From contig JAWZYU010000025.1 in the NCBI GenBank assembly GCA_038380435.1, positions 26,264,707 to 26,328,706 on the forward strand: a stretch of 64,000 bases of DNA, given 5' to 3'. Under the pieces are notes generated by a model that saw only the letters and a list, made by a program, of their open reading frames with translations, had not been told where the DNA came from and did not search any database. This document shows, in pieces, positions 10,601 to 21,440 of the stretch (position 1 is the first letter of the stretch; every line of letters begins with the position of its first letter). The position numbers and the translations under genes are program-made. Source of the stretch: Ryuthela nishihirai. Its lineage: Eukaryota; Arthropoda; Arachnida; Araneae; Heptathelidae.

Positions 10601-12170
10601 TACGGTTAGGAAGAGTCAAAAATGTTTCTAATAATGTCCTGGTATATGGATCTCCAGATCTGCTGCAATTGCACCTGAAGATACGTCATGTTATATTCTG
10701 GAATCAGTTCTTGTTCTCAGACATTGTTTCATGGTGTCCCAGATGTGCTCAATCAGCGATGGATCTGGCAACTTGGATGGTCGTGGTAGCACTGCAATGG
10801 CTTGCAGACGCTGTTGAACAATGTGGGCGGTATGTAGTTTGGCATTATCGTGCTGGAATGTGGCGTTTGGCATGCTCTGCAGGAATCGTGAGAGCGCAGG
10901 GGGGGGGGGGGAGAGAATGGTATCCACATACTACTGAGCAGTTAAATTACCTTGATGACTATGAGAGATGTCTGACTCTGGTAAGAGATGATGCCCCACA
11001 TCAAATCCCAGCAGTGGGCACTATATGACGCTCAACGATACAGGAGTGGGAGCTCCTTTGCCTGTTGTCGCCACATGTGAATGCGACCATTCGTCTTTCC
11101 CAAACAGATGAGGGCTTCATCGCGATTAATCTGCCACTCAGCTCGCTTATTGCACCACTACAGTGTGACATGCCTGTGGCTTCGAGGATGCCTTCCTCGC
11201 ATACCAGCTTCTTGCAGTGTTGATGAATGGTACAGTCGCTCAAAAAAGTATCCGAACACTATGGTTGATTACAGAATTCAGAAAATATATCTGGAGCGTG
11301 TACAGCAACTGTACACGCTCCAGTTACCGTTCACAGCAAACTGGAGCGTGTGCAGTAACTGCACACGCTCCAGTTTGCTGTGGACGGTAACTGCACACGC
11401 TCAATATTTCTGTGAGTGGGCCCACACGATCCAGGTTTTTGTGAGCTCACACGATTCAATGTGCTGTGAACATTAACCGCAACCGCTCCAGTTTGCTGTG
11501 AATGGTAACTGCACATGCTCAATATTCATTGCATTATATATTCATACGCATTATATATATTAAAAAATATCCAAACACTAGGTTGATTACAGAATTCAGA
11601 AAAAATATCTGACAACGATTTTTTTAGAAATTAGTGATCTGGCAACCTTCGTGTCAAAACCTTCGTGGTTCTGCAACCTTCGTGTAGAAATTAGTGATCT
11701 GGCAACCTTCGTGTCACGAAGGTTGCCAGATCACTAATTTCTAAAAAAATCGTTGCCAGATATTTTTCTGAATTCTGTAATCAACCATAGTGTTAGGATA
11801 CTTTTTTGAGCGACTGTACTAACAGATAACGTAGGTGACCCATCATCGTTCTGATACTAGAAATTTGTTGAGCAGTCACCTTTCTGGTACTGCCAGCCAT
11901 CAAGAAAATCTGCTGATCATCCTGACCACACACACAGTCACTCGAGGATGGCCTGATCCTGAATGATGCAAAACACCTCCCCGTGTCCATTGCTGCTAGT
12001 GGCGGTCAATTGTTCGTTCCTTGCGTCCTAAACGAAGCGCAATTCGTCACGTAGACCTATGATGTGACCTTGCTGAAACTCACCAAGTTGATTAAACATC
12101 TGCCTACGACGTACAAACTGCTTAACCCTTCGATGGAAATCAGATTTACAGGTCAGGTTGCGTTTCTTTA
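10600..12170 (-). pseudogene. Tc1-type transposase remnant split by MITE-1
   Basis: On the minus strand, 12100 down to 11820 resembles a Tc1 N-terminus (LGEFQQGHIIGLRDELRF and degraded helix-turn-helix sequence). After the MITE, 11230 down to 10690 gives the catalytic part: RDEALICLGKTNGRIHMWR around the first Asp, FQHDNAKLHTA for the second, and LPDPSLIEHIWD for the terminal Glu. The second and third catalytic residues have 32 residues between them; the Tc1 family norm is 34, so a small deletion is likely. Several stops and frameshifts make it inactive. No clean TIR pair was found. A G-run near 10900 may be part of the damage. Confidence 0.8.
11233..11816. mobile_element. MITE-1, long palindromic copy, inside Tc1
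   Basis: Both ends carry the family TIR (CAGTCGCTCAAAAAAGTATC), with TA at 11231-11232 and 11817-11818. Inside are nested dyads around CTGGAGCGTGTACAGC and AGTAACTGCACACGCTCC, then a second internal block beginning at AAAAAATATCCAAACAC near 11563. The copy looks like two MITE-1 modules joined. It has no coding capacity. Confidence 0.88.
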
Positions 12171-12650
12171 ATCTACATTGTGCACTTTTCCTCGACAGCA
12201 ACCTTTCTTAGAACTAACGGAATCCGTATTATCCGTCAGATTTTAAATGTAGCCAGACACTCGATTTTCACTTCATTTGCATATATCAGTGTCCCTCACT
12301 ACCATACTAATTTGCTTAAACGCAGCTCTACTCCTTGTGGGTGGGCAAATTTTTTTGATGAGGAATGTATTATAGCATAAGTATTAAAAAGAAAAGAGTA
12401 TGAAATTCTATTTTTTTTTCTAATTTTTTGAAGTTTTATATACTTAATATGACTTCTTCATCCGCAAAAATATATTCGGAGTCAAGAGAAAATAAACAAA
12501 ATGTCATGCGCATCCCTGAGTATTTTGGGGTGATTGACGTAGGGGCGAACTTATAAAAATGAAGTGGCCAAAGAAACAGCATTGTGATCTCAACCCAGGA
12601 ATAATACACAACAAACCACTCTAACAGAGATGGTTTAAACATAAAAATCT
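12171..12650. other. Unassigned AT-rich sequence
   Basis: No recognisable coding or repeat feature. Confidence 0.45.
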
Positions 12651-12864
12651 ATTCACCTACTGGATGGTTTAGGAGACAGATGGTAGCTTCCCGTCAAGGC
12701 TATCCAGTGTGTTCTTTAACTTACACAGGGTATGGCTCTTTCCCGCACTTGGAGCTACGGCTTAGTATCCCATCCAATTGACGGCGGCCTTTCCAAGCCC
12801 ATTGACGGCGGTCTTTCCAAGTGTCCCCGACTGACAAAAGGCAGGGAAGGGAGTTTTGCGAACC
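12651..12864 (-). repeat. SINE-A, diverged partial copy
   Basis: Covers the middle of SINE-A on the minus strand, from the complement of ACCATCTGTCTCC to GAGTTTTGCG, with an internal duplication of the CCATTGACGGCGG block near 12775-12812. Head and tail are missing. Confidence 0.75.
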
Positions 12865-12984
12865 GATTAGGACTGAAAAGACGGTTACGAATGCATATAT
12901 TCATTTCATTTCAGCTATTCTCAAAATGAATTATTTAACAAAAAAAATTTCAGAAAAAAGGCAATTTCAAAAAGAGGAGAAAGG

Positions 12985-13256
12985 GGACGTTCTGCTAACT
13001 GCCACCCTACCCTCGGTCAGAAAGGGGCATTGATGGGCTTGGATAGCCACCATCCGTCAGATGGGATCATCATAACCTGCGCATTTTAAAAACATCTGGA
13101 TGGCCTTGACGAGAGCTTTACCATCTGTTCCCTAATTGATGTCCATAAGACCCCCCCCCCCCTAACCTTCCTTGAGCTCTTTGAGTCTTTTTGATCTGGC
13201 CATTTAGCCCATTGTGTGCAAAAAAAGTGCCGCTCAAAGGTAAAACAATCCAACCC
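12985..13256 (+). repeat. SINE-A, diverged 5'-truncated copy
   Basis: Begins at CTAACTGCCACCCTACC and runs to AAAACAATCCAACCC with many changes, including a C-run at 13150-13162. Its 3' flank AATTTCTCTAGAT also follows a second SINE-A fragment near 14500. Confidence 0.8.
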
Positions 13257-13269
13257 AATTTCTCTAGAT

Positions 13270-13468
13270 CAGTGGTTCTCAACCTTTTATGCTTCAATAC
13301 CCCCTGGAAATGTGTATGTAACTGGAGTACCCCTTGTATAGATAGATAAAACTATAGTTATGGTATAACAATGGTTATTTTTACTTTGTTAGATCTATCG
13401 ACTTTTGAGCTCTCACGGCGTACCCCAAAAAATTTTGCCAAAAAAGTACCACACATTGAGAACGCCTT
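13270..13468. mobile_element. hAT-type MITE with 8-bp TSD
   Basis: A 199-bp element starting CAGTGGTTCTCAACC and ending with the imperfect complement ATTGAGAACGCCTT. The TSD CTCTAGAT lies at 13262-13269 and 13469-13476. The end sequence and the 8-bp TSD match the hAT (Charlie-like) superfamily. It is too short to encode a transposase. Confidence 0.92.
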
Positions 13469-13477
13469 CTCTAGATG

Positions 13478-13870
13478 AATGATATCGAGATGTCTCAAGA
13501 TTGAAGCTTGATTCATCTGTGAAGAGACCGCATTAGCCTTTGGCACAGAGTCCAATTGATATTCAAATGGGTTATTTATTGTAAGAGGTCAACAGAATAC
13601 AGATAGCCACATAGAAAGACTCCCTTTCACGGAGTCTGCAGACAGCATTCCTTTGCAACCTTTTCTGTTGATGCAGCAAGCTTTGAAGTAAGCTCATGTG
13701 TTCTGGAGTCTTTATGATACCTCGCAGTAAGGGAACAACATAACAGTCAACTTGCGTAGAAGTGAGCCCAGGACAGCATTAGACAGGTCTTCGAGATAAA
13801 TTTTGGGTGTTTTGGAATTAGCTCCATAATTTGCTTACAACACCAAGCCACTTCATATTGAGTTTGCCTT
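13478..13870 (-). pseudogene. Tc1/IS630-type transposase remnant
   Basis: On the minus strand, near 13500-13530, the frame reads FTDESSFNLETS, which matches the first catalytic Asp block of DDE_3 transposases. Sequence upstream (13550-13870) is open in pieces but degraded, and no further motif can be named. The rest of the catalytic domain is missing: on that side lies the hAT MITE, then a SINE-A. Family assignment rests on a single motif. Confidence 0.5.
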
Positions 13871-13878
13871 GCCTCAAT

Positions 13879-14260
13879 GGGGCGGGGTGGCTCAGTCGGT
13901 AGCGCGCCAGGCTCGTAATCTGTAGTTCCCAGGTTCGAGTTCTAGCTGGGTCCGCGTTGAGATTTATCTCCGCAAAATTCCCCGCCCTACCCACGGTCAG
14001 TAGGGGACACCGATGGGCTTGGAAAGGCCGCCATCCGTCGGATGGGACGTTAAGCCGTGACCCAGTGTGCGGGAGAGCCATACACTGTGCACGTTAAAGA
14101 ACACGCTGGATGGTCTTGACGGGAGGCTACCATCTGTCTCCCAATAGCTGTTCCAGTGGGTCCCCTCCCCCAACCTTCTCTGAGCCTTCAGGGTCCTTGT
14201 GACCTGGCCATTTAGCCCATGGTGTGCAAAAAAGTGCCGCTCAGAGGTAAAAGAACCAAC
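13879..14260 (+). repeat. SINE-A copy with 12-bp TSD
   Basis: Full length, with TSD CCTTGCCTCAAT at 13867-13878 and 14261-14272. Confidence 0.93.
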
Positions 14261-14465
14261 CCTTGCCTCAATTCTCCCATTGCTCTTTCACTCAAAGAAT
14301 CATCCAAACGGATTCTTTTTTACCCACCTTTCTATAGCTTTTCGCTCGTCCTTTTTCTGTTTGTCAGTTTGTTGGTTTGTTAGTTTGTGTGTTGTCAAAA
14401 CAATTGTACCACCATATCTTTCAAACGCGATGGTCAAACTTAATGATTCATGTGTCAAATCAAAG

Positions 14466-14520
14466 CTTAAAGTGCCGCTCAGAAGTAATATAACTCAACC
14501 CAATTTCTCTAGATGAATGA
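14466..14520 (+). repeat. SINE-A 3' fragment with apparent hAT empty site
   Basis: AAAGTGCCGCTCAGAAG is the SINE-A 3' end. It continues into CAACCCAATTTCTCTAGATGAATGA, matching the flanks of the hAT MITE at 13270 but with a single CTCTAGAT and no insertion. This appears to be the unoccupied paralogous site. Confidence 0.75.
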
Positions 14521-14655
14521 ATGAATGAATTTCTCTGCGCAACATTCATCTATGCTCGGAGTGTCATAGGCTATAAAAAAATTGCCCCCCATGCATTCTT
14601 CCCCCTAAAGAGGGGAAATATGAAAGCCGTTGTTCCGCTATATCTTCTGAAAGAG

Positions 14656-15044
14656 TTGGGTTGGGTTGTTTTACCTCTGAGCGGCACTTTTTTGCACACA
14701 ATGGGCTAAATGGCCAGGTCACATGGACCCCGAAGGCTCAGAGAAGGTTGGGGGAGGGGACCCACTGGAACAGCTGTTGGGAGACAGATGGTAGCCTCCC
14801 GTCAAGGCCATCCAGCGTGTTCTTTAACGTGCACAGGCTATGGCTCTCCCACACACGGGGCCACGGTTTAATGTCCCATCCGACGGACGGCGGTCTTTTC
14901 AAGCCCATCGGTGTCCCCTACTGACCGTGGGCAGGGCGAGGAATTTTGCGGAGATAAATCTCAACGCTGACCCAGCTGGGACTCGAACCTGGGAACTACA
15001 GATTACGAGCCTGACGCGCTACTGACTGAGCCACCCCCGCCCCC
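14656..15044 (-). repeat. SINE-A copy with 11-bp TSD
   Basis: Full length, with TSD TTCTGAAAGAG at 14645-14655 and 15045-15055. Confidence 0.93.
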
Positions 15045-15055
15045 TTCTGAAAGAG

Positions 15056-15420
15056 AGGGCCTCAATTTCGAGTTAAGTGTCAAATGAAAACTCATATGAG
15101 GACCGTCGCAGACTGTTTAGAATTTTGCCCCTCACCATTCCCTCCCCCTAAAAAAGAGGAGAGGATTTTCATGGGGGTCGACCATAACGAGTTGTATCTC
15201 AAATTAAAGCCTGTGTTGTCTCCAATGTCATGGGCTACTTTAAAGACGACTCCAAAAACAAGGGGATAAAAAATGTGGTTGATGTTTAAAAGTCACATAT
15301 CATATCAAAGTTTCCCTGTGACATAAGTATTTTTAATAACAAAAAAAAAATGTAACTAAATTCAAAAAATTTAAGATACTTATCTTTCTATATGCACCCT
15401 AGAAAGTAGAAAATACACCT
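15056..15420. other. Unassigned sequence
   Basis: Short stretches resemble 28510-29060 (for example CCCCAGAGAAAATCCTCTCC-like and ATCTTTCTATATGCACCC-like blocks), so it may belong to an old dispersed repeat. No coding signal. Confidence 0.4.
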
Positions 15421-15430
15421 ACATATTATA

Positions 15431-15637
15431 AAAAAATAAATACCCCCTCAAGCAGCTGCTTGCCACAGAGGTCTGACAGGAGCCTGTCAGTTTATAATGC
15501 CACAGTAGAAGATCTGAGAGGATGGCAGGACCTCAGCAGAAAACAACACGAACATCCATGCCTTAACCGGGGCTCGAACCCAGGTCCCGTAGATCAGTAG
15601 CCAAGCGCGCTAACCACTCGGCCACGGGACGGCTTTC
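15431..15637 (-). repeat. SINE-B copy with 10-bp TSD
   Basis: Full length, ending in GGCCACGGGACGG. The TSD ACATATTATA lies at 15421-15430 and 15638-15647. This gives clear evidence that SINE-B is retroposed. Confidence 0.92.
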
Positions 15638-15647
15638 ACATATTATA

Positions 15648-16072
15648 GGTATTTAATATTTATTATTCTAGGTTTTATTTTTATTATTAGGTATTCCTAT
15701 ATGCTTCAAAAGAAGATAGGGCTCCGATTTACCTACTCAACACTATTGGATGAATTTTGAAAATGACCTCTTTAAGATAAAATTTGAAGTTTCACTGGTA
15801 GTTTTGCAAGGGATATTCCACTGACAGTAATAATCTACCCACTTTTCAAAAAGGGGTGTGGTAAATGCAACTTTTTAAATCTCAGAAACAAAAGAGAAAT
15901 ACTTTTTATGTTGTATAATTATTAATAAAATATTATTTCCTCCACCATCCATTAGCTCAAATTAAAACTTTTAAGGAGCGAAAAAGTAAGTAAACGAAAA
16001 ACTTCATTCTATTTGAAAATGAGATTCCCACATGTGCTAGAGGCGATATGCGTTCTAATATATTACTAGCTA
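15648..16072. other. Unassigned AT-rich sequence
   Basis: No gene or repeat family recognised. Confidence 0.45.
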
Positions 16073-16304
16073 CAGTCGCTCAAAAAAATCCGAACCTCGT
16101 GTACGTAACACAAAAGTTGCCAGATCAATAATTTCTAAAAAAATCGTTGCCAGATATTTTTTCTGAATTCTGCAATTAACCATAGTGTTCGGATACTTCG
16201 TGTTACGTAACACAAAGTTTGGCAGATCATTAATTTCTAAAAAAATAATATTTTTTCTGAATTCTGTAATCAACCATAGTGTTCGGATACTTTTTGAGCG
16301 ACTG
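16073..16304. mobile_element. MITE-1 copy
   Basis: Flanked by TA (16071-16072, 16305-16306), with the family ends. The internal region is a duplicated TTTCTAAAAAAATCGTTGCC/GAATTCTGTAAT module around ACGTAACAC dyads, different from the CACGTGACACG centre of other copies. Confidence 0.88.
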
Positions 16305-16306
16305 TA

Positions 16307-17370
16307 CAGCTTGCCAAAAGTTTGCCGCGAAACGAATTTCTCTAATGTATTCATAACTTTCAGAAATTCCGCCAAGATTGTGGTGCAAAACGAATTTTTC
16401 TTCCCAGGAACGTACCGAGAGATGTCCCCCGCCCCCGAAATTAAATCCTGGTTACGTGTCTGTCCCCTCCAGTTATAAAATTTCACAACTTATAGTAGCC
16501 GAGGCGAAACCAACACCACCCACAGCTGCCAGACCCTAATACCTGGAATGGCGCAAAACGGGATCGCACAGGAGGAAACCGCCTGCGAAATTTTGATCGA
16601 TGAAGTCTGGAAAAAACAAAATCTGTCGAAAAACGAATAAAATTATTCCAAAATGTTTCGTACTATTTGAGCTGGTACATACGCTGACGTCAGAACCCCT
16701 TAAAAGAAACACGTGTATTTTTAAATTGGTGTCTGTGTGATACACCGTCTAAGGGTTTTACAACGAAAAAATGTTTGAAATTTTTCACAAACTTAAATAC
16801 TGTAATTTTTTTTGAAATTATAAACAAAAAGTTATTTTATCATTATTTCATATGGTTTGAATTTGTGAAGCTTTACAGTAAATAAAGAAAAAACGACTTT
16901 TAAACCCACAAACATGAGTAGTGAAGGAGCCGATCTGGCTGACGGAAGTGCCACGATCTCTATCCCGCCGTAAAGTTCCCCGATCTGGCGGGTGCCACGC
17001 CCACCTGTCAAACGTCACTCGAGATTCGTTTACATCTGTCAAAAGCCCCTCGAGTTTTGTTTATATGCCACACCCCCTCTCTAAAGACTCCCTGTTGACC
17101 CACTCAAACCTATCGTGAAGTAAAACTCCCAAATAATTCTAAGTCCGTCATCTTGGATTCTGACGTCCAAACCCATTGACAACTAATTCTGAAATTTACC
17201 AAGTCCAACTAAATGTTCGGTGGCATCACCCATTAACCTCACATCACCCTACAATGCAGAAAACCCTCGAAATATGATGCAAACATCATGTCCAGACTTG
17301 TCCGTCTCTTTTGACGTCAGTTTTCGCCAATTACTGCACTGCAGCCCACTGTTTTAAAAACTCACTTTCA
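16307..17370. other. Unassigned unique sequence with two TGACGTCA sites
   Basis: Moderate GC and no identified repeat family. The palindrome TGACGTCA (a CRE-type site) occurs at 16685-16692 and 17312-17319. The sequence 16930-17100 is locally GC-richer with GATCTGGC repeats. Open frames are under 100 codons with no domain I recognise. Confidence 0.45.
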
Positions 17371-17371
17371 C

Positions 17372-17447
17372 AGTGGGCTCAATCCCGCAACCTCCCTCTT
17401 ATCTGCGCATATCGCTATTACCCACTACGCCACGCGTACTATATTGC
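17372..17447 (-). other. tRNA-like unit with A and B boxes
   Basis: On the minus strand TGGCGTAGTGGGTAATAGC resembles an A box and GGGATTGAGCCC a B box about 40 nt later. It does not form a complete cloverleaf by eye. It is more likely the head of another tRNA-derived SINE than a functional tRNA. The 3' side sits in a short dyad (AGCCCACTGT and ACAGTGGGCT). Confidence 0.4.
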
Positions 17448-18776
17448 TGAAGTGTTTAAAGATACGTGATCTCTTTAAAATTGAAGAAGTAAACGATTAT
17501 TTTTAATCCGGAAAAATCACATTTAACTTGAGAATTAATTTTTATTCCTTCTAAATCACATTTAACTTTGGAATTATATTTTTATTTCTTCTATTTATTT
17601 TTTTTATTCCCTATTAACTTACGAATAAATTATATTTTTACTTCTTGTAAAATAGGAATAAATTATTTTCATAAATGAATTTCTTTTACATAAATTAGCT
17701 TACAAATGTATTTTTTTTATAAATGAATTTGTTTTTCTTATAAATTAACTTACGAATAAATTATATTTTTAATTTTTTTTATAATTTAATTAAAACGTCT
17801 CCAATTAGAGGTAAATTGCACTTGCCCGAATAAATCAGACACAATGAAAGTCGATAATGATGAAAATAATTGTAATAGAGTTTATCAGTATCAAAGATAA
17901 ATTTTGCAGAGAATGATCAGCTAGTAACCTTCCAGAGTTCAACCCATGGACCCTCGTGTCTTCCTATGACAACATACTGATAACAGACCATGAACTTCGT
18001 CACCGAAAACTCAGAAATTCCGAAAGGTTGACTAATTGATCTGAAATACTACGTAAAACCTCGAAGGTTTTTTTAGCGAAGTTTAAACTATGAATAGTCT
18101 TTAAAATGTATATGCCATAATTTTTTTCATTACATCCCAAACATAGAAAATGATCCCAAAGGCAAAGGTCGCGCTGGGTTTCCATATTGTGCTGCCATCT
18201 ACTGGTAACGTTTAGAATCTCAGTTTCAGCGAAAGTGTAATTTAATTTGGAAGTTGGCAAATTTTTATACTCTGCGGGGTATGCAAGAGTAGAGTCTGCT
18301 GAGGGACGGCATCTCTATATCGCACCCAAAGATCTAGCCGATTTTAAAATTCAGTTTTGGATTAAAATTTTACTGTGTTCAACTTCCACAGGTATGCAGA
18401 CGAACTTGTTCACACAGGAACAACCTGGCACCACAACTAGTGGTGTCCAATGCATTTGTGGGGTCTGAGGCAAAGAAATATTTGCGGAGTATTTGTTTCT
18501 CCTTTAAATTAGAAATCTCAGGGAGAGAGGGGGGAGGGCTTAAGGTAGGCTTCTCTTCTTCTTGTCACGCGGTTTTTCTTAATTTCTGAATATTTTTCTG
18601 ATTTTTTTTTTTACTATTAATTTAATTTTTCGCTGTAACGCGGGGCTTGAGACGGGGATCTGGCAACAACATTGGATTGTAGGTCACGTTGTTCAAAAAA
18701 AATTATTGTTAACTGGTTCAAAAACATAAAAAATTTCAATGTGTGAAAAATTTCATCCAAACAATTTTTTCTAAGT
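17448..18776. other. AT-rich intergenic DNA
   Basis: Includes tandem-like AT-rich stretches (AACTTACGAATAAATTATAT occurs twice, near 17615 and 17747). No gene recognised. Confidence 0.45.
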
Positions 18777-18966
18777 AATGGCCGAGTGGTTAGCGCGCTT
18801 GGCTACTGTTCTACGGGACCTGGGTTCGAGCCCCAGGTAAGGCATGGATGTTCGTGATGTTTTCTGCTGAGGTCCTGCCATCCTCTCAGATCTTTTACTG
18901 TGGCATATAAACTGACAGGCTCCTGTCAGACCTCTGTGGCAAGCAGCTGCTTGAGGGGGTATTTTT
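18777..18966 (+). repeat. SINE-B copy, AAGTAATGGCC head variant
   Basis: Body and tail match SINE-B, but the 5' end reads AAGTAATGGCCGAG instead of CCGTCCCGTGGCC. The same variant head is at 20876, which suggests a subfamily. Confidence 0.88.
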
Positions 18967-19249
18967 TTTTAAATTTAAAAAAAAAGTATAACGAAAAAGC
19001 TTTTATTGAAACTTGTATGTACATTAGTATATACTGAACTAAAACTTGTACATTAGCATATATATATCATGTTCAATAAAACTATATAGAACAGTCGCTC
19101 CCAACATTTTCAATCTCAACGTCCCCTTTTACCAAGCAAGCGCACCCTTCCTGAATCTGAAATGATTTTTCCGTAAAAAAACGAATTGTAAAAATATTTC
19201 CTGAGTGTAGGAATTTACGAAAACGCCCCTTGAAATTTCTAACCACTTA
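18967..19249. other. Unassigned AT-rich sequence
   Basis: No gene or repeat family recognised. Confidence 0.4.
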
Positions 19250-19447
19250 CAGTCGCTCAAAAAATATCAGAACACTATGGTTGATTTCAGAATTCAGAAA
19301 AAATATCTGGCAACGATTTTTTTAGAAATTAGTGATCCGGCAACCTTCGTGTCACGTGACACTAATTTCTAAAAAAAAATCTTTGCCAGATATTTTTTCT
19401 GAATTCTGAAATCAACCATAGTGTTCGGATATTTTTTTGAGCGACTG
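19250..19447. mobile_element. MITE-1 copy, compact form
   Basis: A 198-bp near-perfect palindrome flanked by TA (19248-19249, 19448-19449), with centre CGTGTCACGTGACACTAATT. This is the shortest complete member of the family in the window. Confidence 0.92.
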
Positions 19448-19625
19448 TACATAGAACAAAATATTTTTTTATATGTCTGACCAAAGTATTTTTTCTGTTT
19501 GTACTTGTGTTTAGTGTTAGGAAAAAAAAGCAATTACAACTTTTAGGTGAAGCCAGTTATAAACAAACATTTGCACATGGAATCCATCGGCTTGTGATCG
19601 AACGGTGGCGGGATGGCTCAGTCGG

Positions 19626-19900
19626 TTGGGTTGGGTTGTTTTACCTCTGAGCGGCACTTTTTTGCACACCATGGGCTAAATGGCCAGGTCACATGGACCC
19701 CGAAGGCTCAGAGAAGGTTGGGGGAGGGGACCCACTGGAACAGCTGTTGGGAGACAGATGGTAGCCTCCCGTCAAGGCCATCCAGCGTGTTCTTTAACGT
19801 GCACAGGGTATGGCTCTCCCGCACACGGGGCCACGGCTTAACGTCCCATCCGACGGACGGCGGCCTTTCCAAGCCCAGCGGTGTCCCCTACTGACCGTGG
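19626..19900 (-). repeat. SINE-A inserted in the A box of another SINE-A
   Basis: 5'-truncated (it stops at ACTGACCGTGG), with TSD GGCTCAGTCGG at 19615-19625 and 19901-19911. The duplicated bases are the A box of the host SINE. Confidence 0.92.
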
Positions 19901-20217
19901 GGCTCAGTCGGTAGCGCGCCAGGCTCGTAATCTGTAGTTCCCAAGTTCGAATTTTATCTCCGCAAAATTCCCCGCTCTGCCCAAGGTCAATACGGGACAC
20001 CGATGGGCGGCCTTAGAAAGGCCACCGTCCGTTGGATGGGACGTTAAGCCGTGGCCCCGTATGCTGGAGAGCCATACCCTGTGCACGTTAAAGAACACGC
20101 TGGATGGCCTTGACGGGAGGCTACCATCTGTCTCCTAACAGCTGCTCCAGTGGGTCCCCTCCCCACAACCTTCTCTGAGCCTTCGGGGTCCTTGTGACTC
20201 TGGCCATTTAGCCTATT

Positions 20218-20527
20218 CAGCGTTGAGATTTATCTCCGCAAATTTCCCCGCCCTGCCCACGGTCAGTAGGGGACACCGATGGGCTTGGAAAGGCCGCCGT
20301 CCGTCGGATGGGACGTTAAGCCGTGGTCCCGTGTGCGGGAGAGCCATACCCTGTGCACGTTAAAGAACACGCTGGATGGCCTTGACGGGAGGCTACCATC
20401 TGTCTCCCAACAGCTGCTCCAGTGGTCCCCTCCCCCAACCTTCACTGAGCCTTCGGGGTCCATGTGACCTGGCCATTTAGCCCATGGTGTGCAAAAAAGT
20501 GCCGCTCAGAGATAAAACAACCCAACC
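20218..20527 (+). repeat. SINE-A inserted near the 3' end of the same host
   Basis: 5'-truncated (it begins CAGCGTTGAG). TSD CATTTAGCCTATT at 20205-20217 and CATTTAGCCCATT at 20528-20540, one mismatch. Confidence 0.88.
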
Positions 20528-20591
20528 CATTTAGCCCATTGTGTGCAAAAAAGTGCCGCTCAGAGGTAAAACAACCCAACTCGAACGGTGG

Positions 20592-20875
20592 CTACGGCTA
20601 TTGTGCACGTGAGCATTTGAAATAATATCCATTACTAAGCATCCCGGAAATGAGTTTCGATTATTATTTCGTTGTCTAAAAAACGTCTATCGTTTCCGCT
20701 TCGTCATCTGTCCGTTTGTAGACATCAAACTTTTTTGTTATTAGAGATAAAAAAAATTCTTTTTTGGCATTGGATAGGTATTGATGAAATATTACGAATT
20801 GCACTTTCCGAATATACTAAGAGTTTTACGAACGCCCTCTAGGGATAGAAAGAGTTGGAATGATTCAATTTTAAG
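20592..20875. other. Unassigned sequence
   Basis: Moderately AT-rich. Resembles parts of 60-130 and 20730-20860 by its GGTATTGATAAA-type stretches, so it may be an old repeat. No gene. Confidence 0.35.
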
Positions 20876-21080
20876 CAAGTAATGGCCGAGTGGTTAGCGC
20901 GCTTGTATGATCATCTAAGGGGACCTGGGTTCGAGCCCCATGTAAGGCATGGATGCATGTGTCGTTTTTTTTGCTGAGATTCTGTCATCCTCTCAGACCT
21001 TCTACTATGGCGTATAAACTGACAGAATTCTGTCAGACCTCTGTGGCAAGCAGCTGCTTGAGGTAAGTATTTATTTAATT
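20876..21080 (+). repeat. SINE-B copy, AAGTAATGGCC head variant
   Basis: Shares the variant 5' end of the copy at 18777. The anticodon region is changed (CTTGTATGATCATC). Confidence 0.85.
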
Positions 21081-21240
21081 TATTTTAAGTTTCAACAGAG
21101 ACATTTTAAGAAATTTGTGGGGCGTTTTCAAAAAAAAATCACAATAAATACACGGTAAATATTATTTTCAATTAGTGGGAAGGCTCAAGAAATTTGGGAA
21201 GGCTCAAGAAATTCGACCCATCCTCGTCGAATTTCTTGAG

Positions 21241-21440
21241 CCTTCCCATGGCTGAGTGGTTAGCACGCTTGGCTATTGATCTAAGGGACCTGGGTTCGAG
21301 ACCCGGGTAAGGCATGGTTGTGTGTTGTTTTTCTGCTGAGGTCCTGCCACCTCACAGACCTACTACTTTGGCATATAAACTGACAGGCTCCTGTCAGACC
21401 TCTGTGGCAAGCAGCTGCTTGAGGGGGTATTATTTATTTT
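21241..21440 (+). repeat. SINE-B copy next to a perfect inverted repeat
   Basis: Full length. Its first bases form one arm of the 22-bp inverted repeat 21196-21247. Confidence 0.88.

Larger units (their letters stand above)
19609..20580 (+). repeat. SINE-A host copy containing two further SINE-A insertions
   Basis: The composite is bounded by TSD TCGAACGGTGG (19598-19608 and 20581-20591). Host SINE pieces are 19609-19625, 19901-20217 and 20528-20580. Confidence 0.9.

Noticed and set aside
18000..18468. Two short frames (86 and 73 codons)
   Set aside because: No recognisable domain, on opposite strands, in otherwise non-coding AT-rich DNA.
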